From Magnetospirillum sp902729445 (GTDB taxonomy: Bacteria; Pseudomonadota; Alphaproteobacteria; Rhodospirillales; Magnetospirillaceae), in assembly GCF_902729445.1 (NCBI RefSeq), contig NZ_CACVCE010000004.1:62001-126000 (forward strand): a stretch of DNA of 64,000 nt, in the 5' to 3' direction. Each line of letters begins with the position of its first letter. Position 1 is the stretch's first letter. Under the pieces are notes generated by a model. The model saw nothing but the letters and a program-made list of their open reading frames with translations. It searched no databases and was not told the origin of the DNA. Both the position numbers and the translations under genes were made by a program. This document shows positions 33,629 to 41,587 of this stretch, piece after piece.

Positions 33629-34830
33629 TGAGCTTGACCGATCTGGTCGTCGAGAAGGATGGACGCCGGCTTCTGCCGGATTTCGTCCATCCGTTGCCCA
33701 ACCTGCTGGACATGAGCGCCGAGCAGGTGCTGGACTCCTTCCGCGACAGCCAGCGCACCGACTTCACCGCCATCGTCGCCCAGGCCGAGCGTCCCGGCTC
33801 GCCCTTGCATGAAGTGTTCGCCCGGCTGGGCGAAGGCGTGGCGGCCGACAATCCGTTCCACCGGATCGCCCTGTTCAAGCCCGGCGCACTCGAGGATTTG
33901 TTCCTCGACCTGCACGACCATGTGATGAGCCATCCGGTGTGGCGTCACCCATTCTTCGTTCGGGTGTTCGAGGGCCGCATCGACGTGCCGCAGGTCATGC
34001 GCTTCTCGGTGGCCTATTTCAACCAGATCAAGAACACGCGCCAATGCGTCGCCCTGGCCATCGGTCGCTTCCACGGGCTGATGGACCTGCCGTTCGGTCC
34101 GCTGAACGAGCATGTGTCGGAAATCACCCAGATCGCCCTGGCCCAGCTGGTCGCCGACGAATATGGCGTCGGCGTCCATGCGGTCGAGGATTATCCCGAC
34201 CTGGCCCGTTTGCTGAAGGCGCGCACCCACATCGCCCTGTACCGCCAGATGTTCGCCGGGCTCGGCATTCCCGACGGCCAGCAGGACCGGCCGATGCTGT
34301 GGGGGGTGGCCGATAACGTGCTGACCCAGCGCCTGGTTGCCGGCCATCCGGCCTTTTCACCGCTGGAAGCCTTGTCCTCGGTCGGGCTGGGCATGGAGTG
34401 GGGCGTCCCGGAATTCTTCAGCCTGCTGCTGGGCGGCCTGATCCGGGTGGCCAGCCGTGAGGGCCTGCCGCTGTCGGCCCACCATCTGGAAGTGTTCATC
34501 GCCCATGTCCGCTATGACGTCTTGCACGCGGTGTCGGTGATGCTGGTGACCAGCCTGCATATGAAGGGGGCCAGCGACGCGGGGGTGGTCAAGAACGCCT
34601 GCAATACCCTGATGGCCGGGCGCTACGGCATGATGGGCGACCTTTACCGCGACGTGTTCGGCGAGGATTGTCCCGGCTTGGCCGATATCGGGCTGGAACG
34701 GCGTTACCACCTGACCGACCGCCGCATCGAATCGGCGTTGCTTGAGGCGCGCGCCACCATCGATCCGTCACGGGTCGAGCAGGGTGCCGATTATCGCCGG
34801 CACAAAGCCACGCCGTTCGTCTTCGCCTGA
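33625..34830 (+). CDS. Haem-oxygenase-like diiron (HDO) family protein
   Basis: A 401-residue, mostly helical protein. The C-terminal half resembles the iron-containing redox / haem-oxygenase-like diiron superfamily (TenA-PqqC-CADD-UndA fold). It has a HxxxDxxH motif at His294, Asp298 and His301, and an acidic ADEYGVG helix end (Glu179) where family members place a Glu ligand. The remaining ligands I cannot assign with confidence. Such enzymes activate O2 in very different reactions, so no substrate is proposed. The ATG at 33625 overlaps the previous stop; it is two bases from the convergent fpr end. Confidence 0.7.
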   Translation: MMSLTDLVVEKDGRRLLPDFVHPLPNLLDMSAEQVLDSFRDSQRTDFTAIVAQAERPGSPLHEVFARLGEGVAADNPFHRIALFKPGALEDLFLDLHDHVMSHPVWRHPFFVRVFEGRIDVPQVMRFSVAYFNQIKNTRQCVALAIGRFHGLMDLPFGPLNEHVSEITQIALAQLVADEYGVGVHAVEDYPDLARLLKARTHIALYRQMFAGLGIPDGQQDRPMLWGVADNVLTQRLVAGHPAFSPLEALSSVGLGMEWGVPEFFSLLLGGLIRVASREGLPLSAHHLEVFIAHVRYDVLHAVSVMLVTSLHMKGASDAGVVKNACNTLMAGRYGMMGDLYRDVFGEDCPGLADIGLERRYHLTDRRIESALLEARATIDPSRVEQGADYRRHKATPFVFA

Positions 34831-34831
34831 T

Positions 34832-35605
34832 TTATTTCTCGGCGAACGCCTTCTCGATGACATAGTCGCCGATTCCGGCATGGCTGCCCTGGTCGAAACC
34901 CTGGGCTTCCAGTTGCTCGATCAGCTCGGTCATCATGTGCGGGTTGCCGCAGATCATTACCCGATCCTCGGCCCGGTTCAGCGCCGGCAAGCCAAGGTCG
35001 GCGAACAGCTTGCCGTTGGCCACCAGATCGGTGATGCGGCCCTGGTTGCGGAACGGCTCACGCGTGACCGTCGGATAATACAACAGCTTGTGGCGCGCCT
35101 CGGCGCCGAAGAACTCGTTCTTGGGCAGCTCCTCGGTGATGAAGTCGCGGTAAGCCAGGTCGGCGATGTGGCGGACGCTGTGGACCAGGACCACCTGGTC
35201 GAAGCGCTCGTACAATTCCGGGTCCTTGATGATCGACAGGAACGGCGCCAGGCCGGTGCCGGTGGCCAACAGATAGACCCGCTTGCCCGGGCGCAGATTG
35301 TCCAGCACCAGGGTCCCGGTGGTCTTTTTGTTGACCAGGATGGTGTCGCCCGGCTTGACCTCGGCCAGTCGCGAGGTCAGCGGACCGTTCGGCACCTTGA
35401 TCGACAGGAATTCCAGATGCTCCTCGTAATTGGCGCTGACCATCGAATAGGCGCGCATCAGCGGCCGGCCGTCCACCATCAGGCCGATCATCGCGAACTG
35501 GCCGTTGTCGAAACGAAACCCCGGATCGCGGTTCAGCCGAAGGGTGAACAACGTGTCGGTCCAGTGATGGATATCCAGAACGGTCTTTTCGATGATGTTC
35601 GACAT
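34832..35605 (-). CDS. fpr: Ferredoxin/flavodoxin-NADP+ reductase
   Basis: A 257-residue flavoprotein that moves electrons between NADPH and ferredoxin or flavodoxin. The FAD-binding motif is RAYSMVSANYEEHLEF (RxYS), the NADP-binding part has LLATGTGLAPFLSII, and MICGNPHMM lies near the C terminus. The C terminus ends AFAEK, as in the bacterial subclass I enzymes. Its promoter contains a Fur-like box. It could supply electrons for Fe-S or diiron enzymes here, but the sequence does not show that. Confidence 0.93.
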   Translation of the reverse strand: MSNIIEKTVLDIHHWTDTLFTLRLNRDPGFRFDNGQFAMIGLMVDGRPLMRAYSMVSANYEEHLEFLSIKVPNGPLTSRLAEVKPGDTILVNKKTTGTLVLDNLRPGKRVYLLATGTGLAPFLSIIKDPELYERFDQVVLVHSVRHIADLAYRDFITEELPKNEFFGAEARHKLLYYPTVTREPFRNQGRITDLVANGKLFADLGLPALNRAEDRVMICGNPHMMTELIEQLEAQGFDQGSHAGIGDYVIEKAFAEK

Positions 35606-35653
35606 GGAGCTGGTCGGTCCCTTGCCTCGGTGCGGTGCAAAAAACTTCTAACA

Positions 35654-35682
35654 ATTATGATAGTCACTCGCAAACATTAAAA
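35654..35682 (-). promoter_or_regulatory. fpr promoter with Fur-like box
   Basis: On the minus strand: TTTTAA (35682-35677), a 17-bp spacer and CATAAT (35659-35654). The box TGCGAGTGACTATCA (35672-35658) lies between them and matches 10 of the 14 fixed positions of the 7-1-7 Fur consensus. The stretch TTGCGAGTGA is shared with the promoter at 44763-44792. The 130-bp gap is AT-rich, unlike its surroundings. Confidence 0.45.
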
Positions 35683-35735
35683 TGTGGTTTGCGTCAGAAA
35701 AAACAAATACACAATGTAAATAAGGGTATTGCCGA

Positions 35736-36509
35736 TCAGGCCAATTCGACCCAGACCGGCGTATGGTCGCTGGCTTTGTCCCTGCCGCGCGGGGCCTTGT
35801 CGATGTCGCAGGCGACCAGACGATCGGCCGCCTGGGGCGACAGCAGCAGGTGGTCGATGCGCAATCCCTCGCCGCGCGGCCAGGCGCCGCCCTGATAATC
35901 CCAGAAGCTGTAGCGGCCCGGCTCGGGATGCAGGGCGCGGAACGCCTCGGTCAGGCCCAGATGGCACAGCTCGCGATAAAGAGCGCGGCTTTCGGGCCGG
36001 CACAGGGCATCGGCCTTCCAGCCTTCCGGGTCGTAGACGTCGGCTGCGGTGGGGCAGACGTTGTAGTCGCCGGCCAGCACCAACGGCCGCCCCTCGGCCA
36101 GCAGCGCCTGAGCGCGGTCGATCATCCGGCGCATCCAGCCCAGCTTGTAGTCGAACTTTTCGCCGGGCGCCGGATTGCCGTTGGGCAAGTACAAGGACAC
36201 CACGCGGATGCCGGCGATGTCGGCCTCGATCCAGCGGGCCTGTTCGTCGGCGGGGTCTCCGGGCAGTCCGGTCGCCACATTGTCGATCGGATGGCGCGCC
36301 AGGATGGCGACGCCGTTATAGGATTTCTGCCCATGCACGGCGACACGCCAGCCGGCCGCCTCGAATTCCAGCCGTGGAAACTTGTCGTCGGGGCATTTGA
36401 TCTCCTGCAGGGCCAGGATGTCGGGCTTGGCGTCGGCCAGCCACTCCATCACATTGCTAAGACGGGCATTGACGGAATTGACGTTCCAGGTCGCAATACG
36501 GATGGTCAT
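35736..36509 (-). CDS. xth: Exodeoxyribonuclease III
   Basis: A 257-residue endonuclease/exonuclease/phosphatase-fold enzyme that cuts at abasic sites and trims 3' ends in base-excision repair. It starts MTIRIATWNVNSVNARL and has LALQEIKCPDDKFP (metal-binding Glu), GDYNVCPTAADVYDP and, near the end, LRIDHLLLS and SDHTPVWVEL (catalytic Asp-His). Its start codon overlaps possible starts of the DUF922 gene on the other strand. fpr lies downstream on the same strand but has its own promoter. Confidence 0.95.
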   Translation of the reverse strand: MTIRIATWNVNSVNARLSNVMEWLADAKPDILALQEIKCPDDKFPRLEFEAAGWRVAVHGQKSYNGVAILARHPIDNVATGLPGDPADEQARWIEADIAGIRVVSLYLPNGNPAPGEKFDYKLGWMRRMIDRAQALLAEGRPLVLAGDYNVCPTAADVYDPEGWKADALCRPESRALYRELCHLGLTEAFRALHPEPGRYSFWDYQGGAWPRGEGLRIDHLLLSPQAADRLVACDIDKAPRGRDKASDHTPVWVELA

Positions 36510-36543
36510 GCGGGAGACTCGGGGCTTGAAAGGTTCGGCGTCA

Positions 36544-37218
36544 GTGTTAGCCCATTATCGCCTGGTGGCGAAGGGTCTGTCGATGGCGGCGGTGGCGCTG
36601 GCCTGGGCCGGGACGGCCGAGGCGGCACCGGCCTGTCCGCCCCCGATCCAGGGGTGGGAGCGCCCTGCCATCGTCACCCTCGATACCGGCAAGGCTCAAC
36701 CGGTCTACCGTCACGACCGTACCGTCAATGATCTCAGCGTCGGCGTGCTGCGCCGCCAAGGGCTGACCAACGTTCAAACCCAGCTGCAATTGTCGGTCGA
36801 GGTGGAAATCGTCCCGGTTCCGCCGCAATCGGCCTGCTACCGTCTGAAGACCGTCAAGGGGCGATGGCAGATCATCAATATCGAGGTGTTCATCGCCTTC
36901 GAGCACCAGCCCGGCAGCTGCAGCTATACCGCCACCCGCGACCACGAGAACCAGCATGTGGCGGTGGCCCAGACCACCTATGATGCGCACTTGCCTGTGG
37001 TGACCGCCGCCTTGACCTCGGCTGCCAATCGGGTCAGGCCGTTTCAAAGCGTGCGTGACGACGGCACGATCACCAACAATCTGGTCAAACAATTACAGGC
37101 CGAACTGGCGCCGACCTTGGCCGCCTACGAGGCCGAGATCAAGCGCCGCAACGGGGATCTGGATACGCCGGGGAGCTACCGCGAGGTGGCATCGCGCTGC
37201 AAGGTCTGGCCAAAGTGA
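36544..37218 (+). CDS. DUF922-family predicted secreted Zn-protease
   Basis: A 224-residue protein (counting from GTG 36544) with a signal peptide ending AGTAEAAPA. The central motif RDHENQHVAVAQ contains HENQH, an HExxH zinc-protease motif, which is the hallmark of DUF922. Two cysteine pairs may form disulfides. The start is uncertain: the GTG at 36544 gives a normal signal peptide and has AAAGG upstream. ATG at 36508 or 36502 would overlap the divergent xth start, and ATG 36583 would leave almost no n-region. Activity is unproven. Confidence 0.75.
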   Translation: MLAHYRLVAKGLSMAAVALAWAGTAEAAPACPPPIQGWERPAIVTLDTGKAQPVYRHDRTVNDLSVGVLRRQGLTNVQTQLQLSVEVEIVPVPPQSACYRLKTVKGRWQIINIEVFIAFEHQPGSCSYTATRDHENQHVAVAQTTYDAHLPVVTAALTSAANRVRPFQSVRDDGTITNNLVKQLQAELAPTLAAYEAEIKRRNGDLDTPGSYREVASRCKVWPK

Positions 37219-37224
37219 ATTCGA

Positions 37225-37905
37225 TCAGCCGAACACGATGACCAGCAGTTCCAGCAAGGCGGTGATGGCTGGGTTGATGACCAGATCGAACAAGTCGATG
37301 CGCGTGCCCAGCAGTGAACTGACCGGCGGCAACACCATCAGCAGGCCGACGACGATCAACATGCCATATTGTTCAAGCCGGGCCAGCGGATAGCCCAAGC
37401 TGCGCGGCAACAGGCCGACGGCGACGCGGCCGCCGTCCAGCGGCGGGATGGGGATCATGTTGAACACCGCCAGCAGCAGGTTCAGATAAATGGCGTTGGC
37501 CAGGTTAAGACGCGCCCAGTCGATGCCGGATTCCGGCAGATCGCCGACCAGGCGGATGGTCAGGATGGCGATGATCGCCATCACCACGTTGGCGGCCGGG
37601 CCAGCAGCGGCAACCAGCACCATGCCGAAGCGGGGATTGCGCAGGCGGCGGAAATCGACCGGAACCGGCTTGGCCCAGCCGAACAGGAAGCCGCCGGCCA
37701 GCATCAACAGGCCGGGCACGACGATGCTGCCGACCGGGTCGATATGGCGGATGGGGTTGAGCGACAATCGGCCCGCCCGCTTGGCGGTGTCGTCGCCCAG
37801 CGCCAAGGCCGCATAGCCGTGCGCGGCCTCGTGGAAGGTGATGGCGAAAATCAGCGGCAGGGCCGAGACCGCGATTTGCTGGACCAGGCCCGCACCGCTC
37901 ATCAT
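37225..37905 (-). CDS. Site-2 protease family (M50) membrane metalloprotease
   Basis: A 226-residue polytopic protein with the zinc motif FHEAAHGYAALALGD in the first helix and the distal NMIPIPPLDGGRV (third ligand Asp). Helices lie at about residues 8-25, 55-75, 95-118, 140-160 and 190-225. It belongs to the compact, PDZ-less rhomboid-like S2P subgroup. Its ATG overlaps the nagZ stop (ATGA), so nagZ and this gene are coupled. The substrate is unknown. Confidence 0.92.
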   Translation of the reverse strand: MMSGAGLVQQIAVSALPLIFAITFHEAAHGYAALALGDDTAKRAGRLSLNPIRHIDPVGSIVVPGLLMLAGGFLFGWAKPVPVDFRRLRNPRFGMVLVAAAGPAANVVMAIIAILTIRLVGDLPESGIDWARLNLANAIYLNLLLAVFNMIPIPPLDGGRVAVGLLPRSLGYPLARLEQYGMLIVVGLLMVLPPVSSLLGTRIDLFDLVINPAITALLELLVIVFG

Positions 37906-38918
37906 GCCAACGCCCTTTCGATCTCGAGGGCGGCGGCGGCGCGGTCAAATGGCTGGGGCCGCCGCTTGCGCCGCGCGGCCAGGGCGACACGCTCGCGCGC
38001 GGTCTCGGTCATGGGCGGCAATTGCTGGGCGATCTCGGCCATTTCGTCCATGTCGCCGTTGCAATGAAGCACCAGGTCGCAGCCGGAATCCAACGCCCGA
38101 ATCGTTCGCTCGCTGAAACTACCGCCCAGGGCCTTCATGGACAAATCGTCCGATATCAGGACGCCCTGGAACCCGATGATTCCACGAATGATTTCGCCGA
38201 TGACCTTGGCCGATAGCGTCGCCGGGGCGCCATCGTCGATGGCGGTGTAGACCACATGGGCGGTCATCGCCCACGGCTGGTCGGCCAGGGCCTTGAAGGG
38301 GGCGAAGTCGCTCGCTTCCAGCTCGGCCATCGAGGCCGTCACCACCGGCAGGTCAAGGTGCGAATCGACCAGGGCCCGGCCGTGGCCGGGTATGTGCTTG
38401 ATGACCGGCAGCACGCCTTCATCCAGCAGGCCGTCGCAGACGGCGCGGCCCAGCGCGATGATCCGGGCTGGCATGGTGCCATAGGCGCGGTCGCCGATGA
38501 CATCGTGGGCGCCGGGCACCGGCACGTCCAGCACCGGGGCGCAATCGACGTCGATGCCCAAGTCTGCCAGTTCGGCCCCGATCAGGCGGAAATTCAGCCG
38601 GGCCAGACGCGCGGCCAGGGCCTGGTCGGCCAGATTGGCGAAGGCCATGCCGGTGGGGGCGGCCCGCCAATGGGGCGGGCGCAGCCGCTGGACCCGGCCG
38701 CCTTCCTGGTCGATCAGCACCGGGGCATCGGCGCGGCCGACGGACGCGCGCAGATCGGCCACCAGGGCGCGGACCTGATCGGGCGATTGGATGTTGCGGG
38801 CGAACAAGATGAAGCCCAGCGGATTGGTCGCGGCGAAGAAGCGGCGCTCCTCGTCGGTCAGCGTCGGGCCGGCGCAGCCCAGGATGGCGGCAGCCGCGAT
38901 GGCGTTACTTGCGGGCAA
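37902..38918 (-). CDS. nagZ: Beta-N-acetylglucosaminidase NagZ
   Basis: A 338-residue family 3 glycoside hydrolase that removes GlcNAc from muropeptides in cell-wall recycling. The family signature is KHIPGHGRALVDSHLDLP (catalytic His), and the nucleophile Asp is in LISDDLSMKAL. The start is taken as the TTG at 38918, 14 bp inside the SPOR gene; no ATG or GTG is available before conserved sequence. It sits between the SPOR-domain gene and the M50 gene in one minus-strand run with argS. Confidence 0.92.
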   Translation of the reverse strand: MPASNAIAAAAILGCAGPTLTDEERRFFAATNPLGFILFARNIQSPDQVRALVADLRASVGRADAPVLIDQEGGRVQRLRPPHWRAAPTGMAFANLADQALAARLARLNFRLIGAELADLGIDVDCAPVLDVPVPGAHDVIGDRAYGTMPARIIALGRAVCDGLLDEGVLPVIKHIPGHGRALVDSHLDLPVVTASMAELEASDFAPFKALADQPWAMTAHVVYTAIDDGAPATLSAKVIGEIIRGIIGFQGVLISDDLSMKALGGSFSERTIRALDSGCDLVLHCNGDMDEMAEIAQQLPPMTETARERVALAARRKRRPQPFDRAAAALEIERALA

Positions 38919-39771
38919 TGATGCAGCCTTGGTTGCGGGCCTTCAACTCGGTGCACATCTGCTTGGCGGCGGCTTCCGACAGCGGGCCGGCGCGCAGGCG
39001 CCAGAAAATGCCCTTTTCGCCCAGCTCGACGCGGACGACGTCGGATTTCAGGGTGCCCAGCAGGTCGGCATTGGCCTTCTGGATGCGCGACCATTCCTTT
39101 TCGGCGTCGGGAGCCGAGCGGAGCGCGCCCAACTGGATCAGATAGTCGCCGCCGGCCGGAGCCGCCTTGGTCACCGCCGGAGCCGGAGCGGGCGCCGGAG
39201 CCGGAGCCGCCGGCATGGCCTTGGGCAAAATCGGTTCGACCGGCTTGGCCACCACCGGCTCGGGGGGCTTGGGCTTGATCGGTTCGGGGGCGGGGGCCTG
39301 CGCCACCGGGGCAGGCGCGGGCGCCACCGGCTTGGGCGTCTCGGCCACCGGCGCGGGGGCGGGAGCGGGGGCAGGGGCCGGGGCTGCGACCTTCGGCGGC
39401 GCTTGCGGCTTTTCCGGGGCCGGCAGCAGGCGCTCGACCTTGGAATCCCCCTCGCCGGGTTCCAGGCGTTCGTAGATCAGCTTGTCCTGGTTGGGCACCT
39501 GCATGCCGCCGCGATCGTCGGGGCGGATCTTGATGGGCCGCTCGTCGGCCTTGATCACCGGGATTCCCGGTCCCACCGCCTTCTTGCCGCCCATGAAGTG
39601 CCAGCCGGCGGCGACGATGCCGCCGACCGCCACCACGGCGGCGACCAGGGTCACGGTGGCGCGCAGGCGCGATCCGGCGCGGGCCTGACGGGAATCGGCG
39701 TCGGCGTCATAGCGGGCCGGGATGATATCCAGGATGTCGCGATCGAAATCGTCGCCGGGTCTGTCAGCCAT
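38905..39771 (-). CDS. SPOR-domain membrane protein
   Basis: A 288-residue bitopic protein: a cytoplasmic N terminus, one transmembrane helix at about 40-62 (VTLVAAVVAVGGIVAAGWHF), a long Pro/Ala-rich linker with repeated PAPAPAP (about 115-205), and a C-terminal SPOR domain (about 210-288) starting YLIQLGALRSAPDAE. SPOR domains bind septal peptidoglycan lacking stem peptides, so a division-site role is likely. Its ATG is one base after the argS stop (TGACATG). Confidence 0.93.
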   Translation of the reverse strand: MADRPGDDFDRDILDIIPARYDADADSRQARAGSRLRATVTLVAAVVAVGGIVAAGWHFMGGKKAVGPGIPVIKADERPIKIRPDDRGGMQVPNQDKLIYERLEPGEGDSKVERLLPAPEKPQAPPKVAAPAPAPAPAPAPVAETPKPVAPAPAPVAQAPAPEPIKPKPPEPVVAKPVEPILPKAMPAAPAPAPAPAPAVTKAAPAGGDYLIQLGALRSAPDAEKEWSRIQKANADLLGTLKSDVVRVELGEKGIFWRLRAGPLSEAAAKQMCTELKARNQGCIIARK

Positions 39772-39772
39772 G

Positions 39773-41506
39773 TCAGCGCATTTCCTCCACCGGCTCGACG
39801 CCGAAGATTGCCAGGCCCGACGCGATCACCGCCGCCACCGCCTTCAACAGGGCCAGACGGGCGACCGACAGCTCGCGGTCCTCTTCCAGCAGGAAGCGCA
39901 GCTGAACGTCGTCCTTGCCCTTGTTCCACAGGCCGTGGAAGCCGGCCGCCACCTCGGTCAGGTAGAAGGCGACGCGGTGCGGCTCGTGGGCCTCGGCGGC
40001 GCTTTCGACCAGACGCGGCCAACCGGCCAGCAGCTTGATCAAACCAAGCTCGGCCGGATCGGTCAAGCGGCCCAAAGCCGCTTTGGCCAACGCTTGGCCC
40101 GACAAATCCTGGTCGGGCCACAGGGCGGCGCCGTGGCGGCTCACCGATTGGCAGCGGGCATGGGCGTATTGGACATAGAAGACCGGATTGTCGCGCGACT
40201 GTTCCAGCACCTTGTCGAGGTCGAAATCCAGGTGGGCATCGTTCTTGCGGGTCAGCATGATGAAGCGGACCACATCCTTGCCGACCGCTTCGACCAGATC
40301 GCGAAGCGTGACGAAGGTGCCGGCCCGCTTGCTCATCTTGTAGGGCTGGCCGCCCTTCAGCAGATTGACCATCTGGCACAGCTTGACGTCCAGGGCGCCC
40401 TGGCCCTCGCTGACCGCCTTGACGGCGGCCTGCATGCGCTTGACGTAACCGCCATGGTCGGCGCCCCAGATGTCGATCTGGTCGGCGAAGCCGCGGCGGA
40501 ACTTGTCCTGGTGATAGGCGATGTCGGACGCGAAATAGGTCCACGACCCATCGGACTTCTTCAAGGGGCGATCGACGTCGTCGCCGAATTGGGTGGCGCG
40601 GAACAGCACCTGCGGGCGCGGCTCCCAATCATCCAGGACCTTGCCCTTGGGCGGCTCCAGGATGCCGGTATAGACCTCGCCGCGCTCTTCCAGGAAGGCC
40701 AGCGCCGCATCGACCTTGCCGCCCTCGACCAGGCCGCGTTCCGAGGTGAAGACGTCGTGCACCACGCCCAAGGCCGCCAGATCGTCGCGGATCATGTCCA
40801 TCATCGCGTCCACCGCGATGGGGCGGATGATGGCCAGGCCTTCGGCCTCGTCCTTGGCCTTGAGATCGGCTCCGAAGCGGTCGGCCAGCAATTGGCCCAG
40901 GGGCTTCAGATACTCGCCCGGATACAGGCCCTCGGGGATGTCGCCGATGTCTTCGCCCAAGGCCTCGCGATAGCGCAAGTAAGCCGAGCGGGCCAGCACG
41001 TCGATCTGGCCGCCGGCATCGTTGATGTAATATTCGCGGGTGACGTCGAAGCCGGCCTTGGCCAGCAGCGAGGCCAAGGCGTCGCCGACCACGGCGCCGC
41101 GCGCGTGTCCGATATGCATCGGTCCGGTCGGGTTGGCCGAGACATATTCGACATTGACCCGGTGGTTCTTGGGCGCGCCCGCGCCGTAAGCCGGGCCGGC
41201 GGCGACGATGTCGGCCAGCCGCTCGGCCCAGAAGGAATCGGCCAGGCGCAGATTGATGAAGCCGGGGCCGGCGATCTCGACATCGGTGACGGCGGGCAGT
41301 TGGCGCAGCTCGGCGGCCAACTTTTCCGCCAGGTCGCGCGGCTTCATGTTGGCGGCCTTGGCCAGCACCATGGCGGCATTGGTGGCGACGTCGCCGTGGG
41401 CGGCCTCGCGCGGGGGCTCGGCGGTGACGCGGGCGGTATCCAGACCGGGAACGATACGGTCGACAATGGCGACGATGTCGTCGCGGAAGGCAGCGAAAAG
41501 GTTCAT
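39773..41506 (-). CDS. argS: Arginyl-tRNA synthetase
   Basis: A 577-residue class I synthetase. The HIGH motif is in GPMHIGHARGAVVGDAL, the KMSKS-like loop is KMSKRAGTF, and the N-terminal Add1 domain and C-terminal DALR anticodon domain are both present. The ATG at 41506 has a CGAGAG site; an upstream TTG-type extension of 16 residues is not supported. It leads argS-SPOR-nagZ-M50, all overlapping or 1 bp apart. Confidence 0.96.
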   Translation of the reverse strand: MNLFAAFRDDIVAIVDRIVPGLDTARVTAEPPREAAHGDVATNAAMVLAKAANMKPRDLAEKLAAELRQLPAVTDVEIAGPGFINLRLADSFWAERLADIVAAGPAYGAGAPKNHRVNVEYVSANPTGPMHIGHARGAVVGDALASLLAKAGFDVTREYYINDAGGQIDVLARSAYLRYREALGEDIGDIPEGLYPGEYLKPLGQLLADRFGADLKAKDEAEGLAIIRPIAVDAMMDMIRDDLAALGVVHDVFTSERGLVEGGKVDAALAFLEERGEVYTGILEPPKGKVLDDWEPRPQVLFRATQFGDDVDRPLKKSDGSWTYFASDIAYHQDKFRRGFADQIDIWGADHGGYVKRMQAAVKAVSEGQGALDVKLCQMVNLLKGGQPYKMSKRAGTFVTLRDLVEAVGKDVVRFIMLTRKNDAHLDFDLDKVLEQSRDNPVFYVQYAHARCQSVSRHGAALWPDQDLSGQALAKAALGRLTDPAELGLIKLLAGWPRLVESAAEAHEPHRVAFYLTEVAAGFHGLWNKGKDDVQLRFLLEEDRELSVARLALLKAVAAVIASGLAIFGVEPVEEMR

Positions 41507-41587
41507 GTCTCTCGGTTTCACCAGGGTTGCCGCAGGGCTGCCGGACTGTGCCATCCACGGGCGCGACTGTCCACCTTTGACCGCCGC

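Noticed and set aside
39170..39430. Repeated PAPAPA-coding sequence in the SPOR gene, looking like a tandem DNA repeat
   Set aside because: It encodes the flexible Pro/Ala linker usual in SPOR proteins; it is not a regular array or CRISPR.
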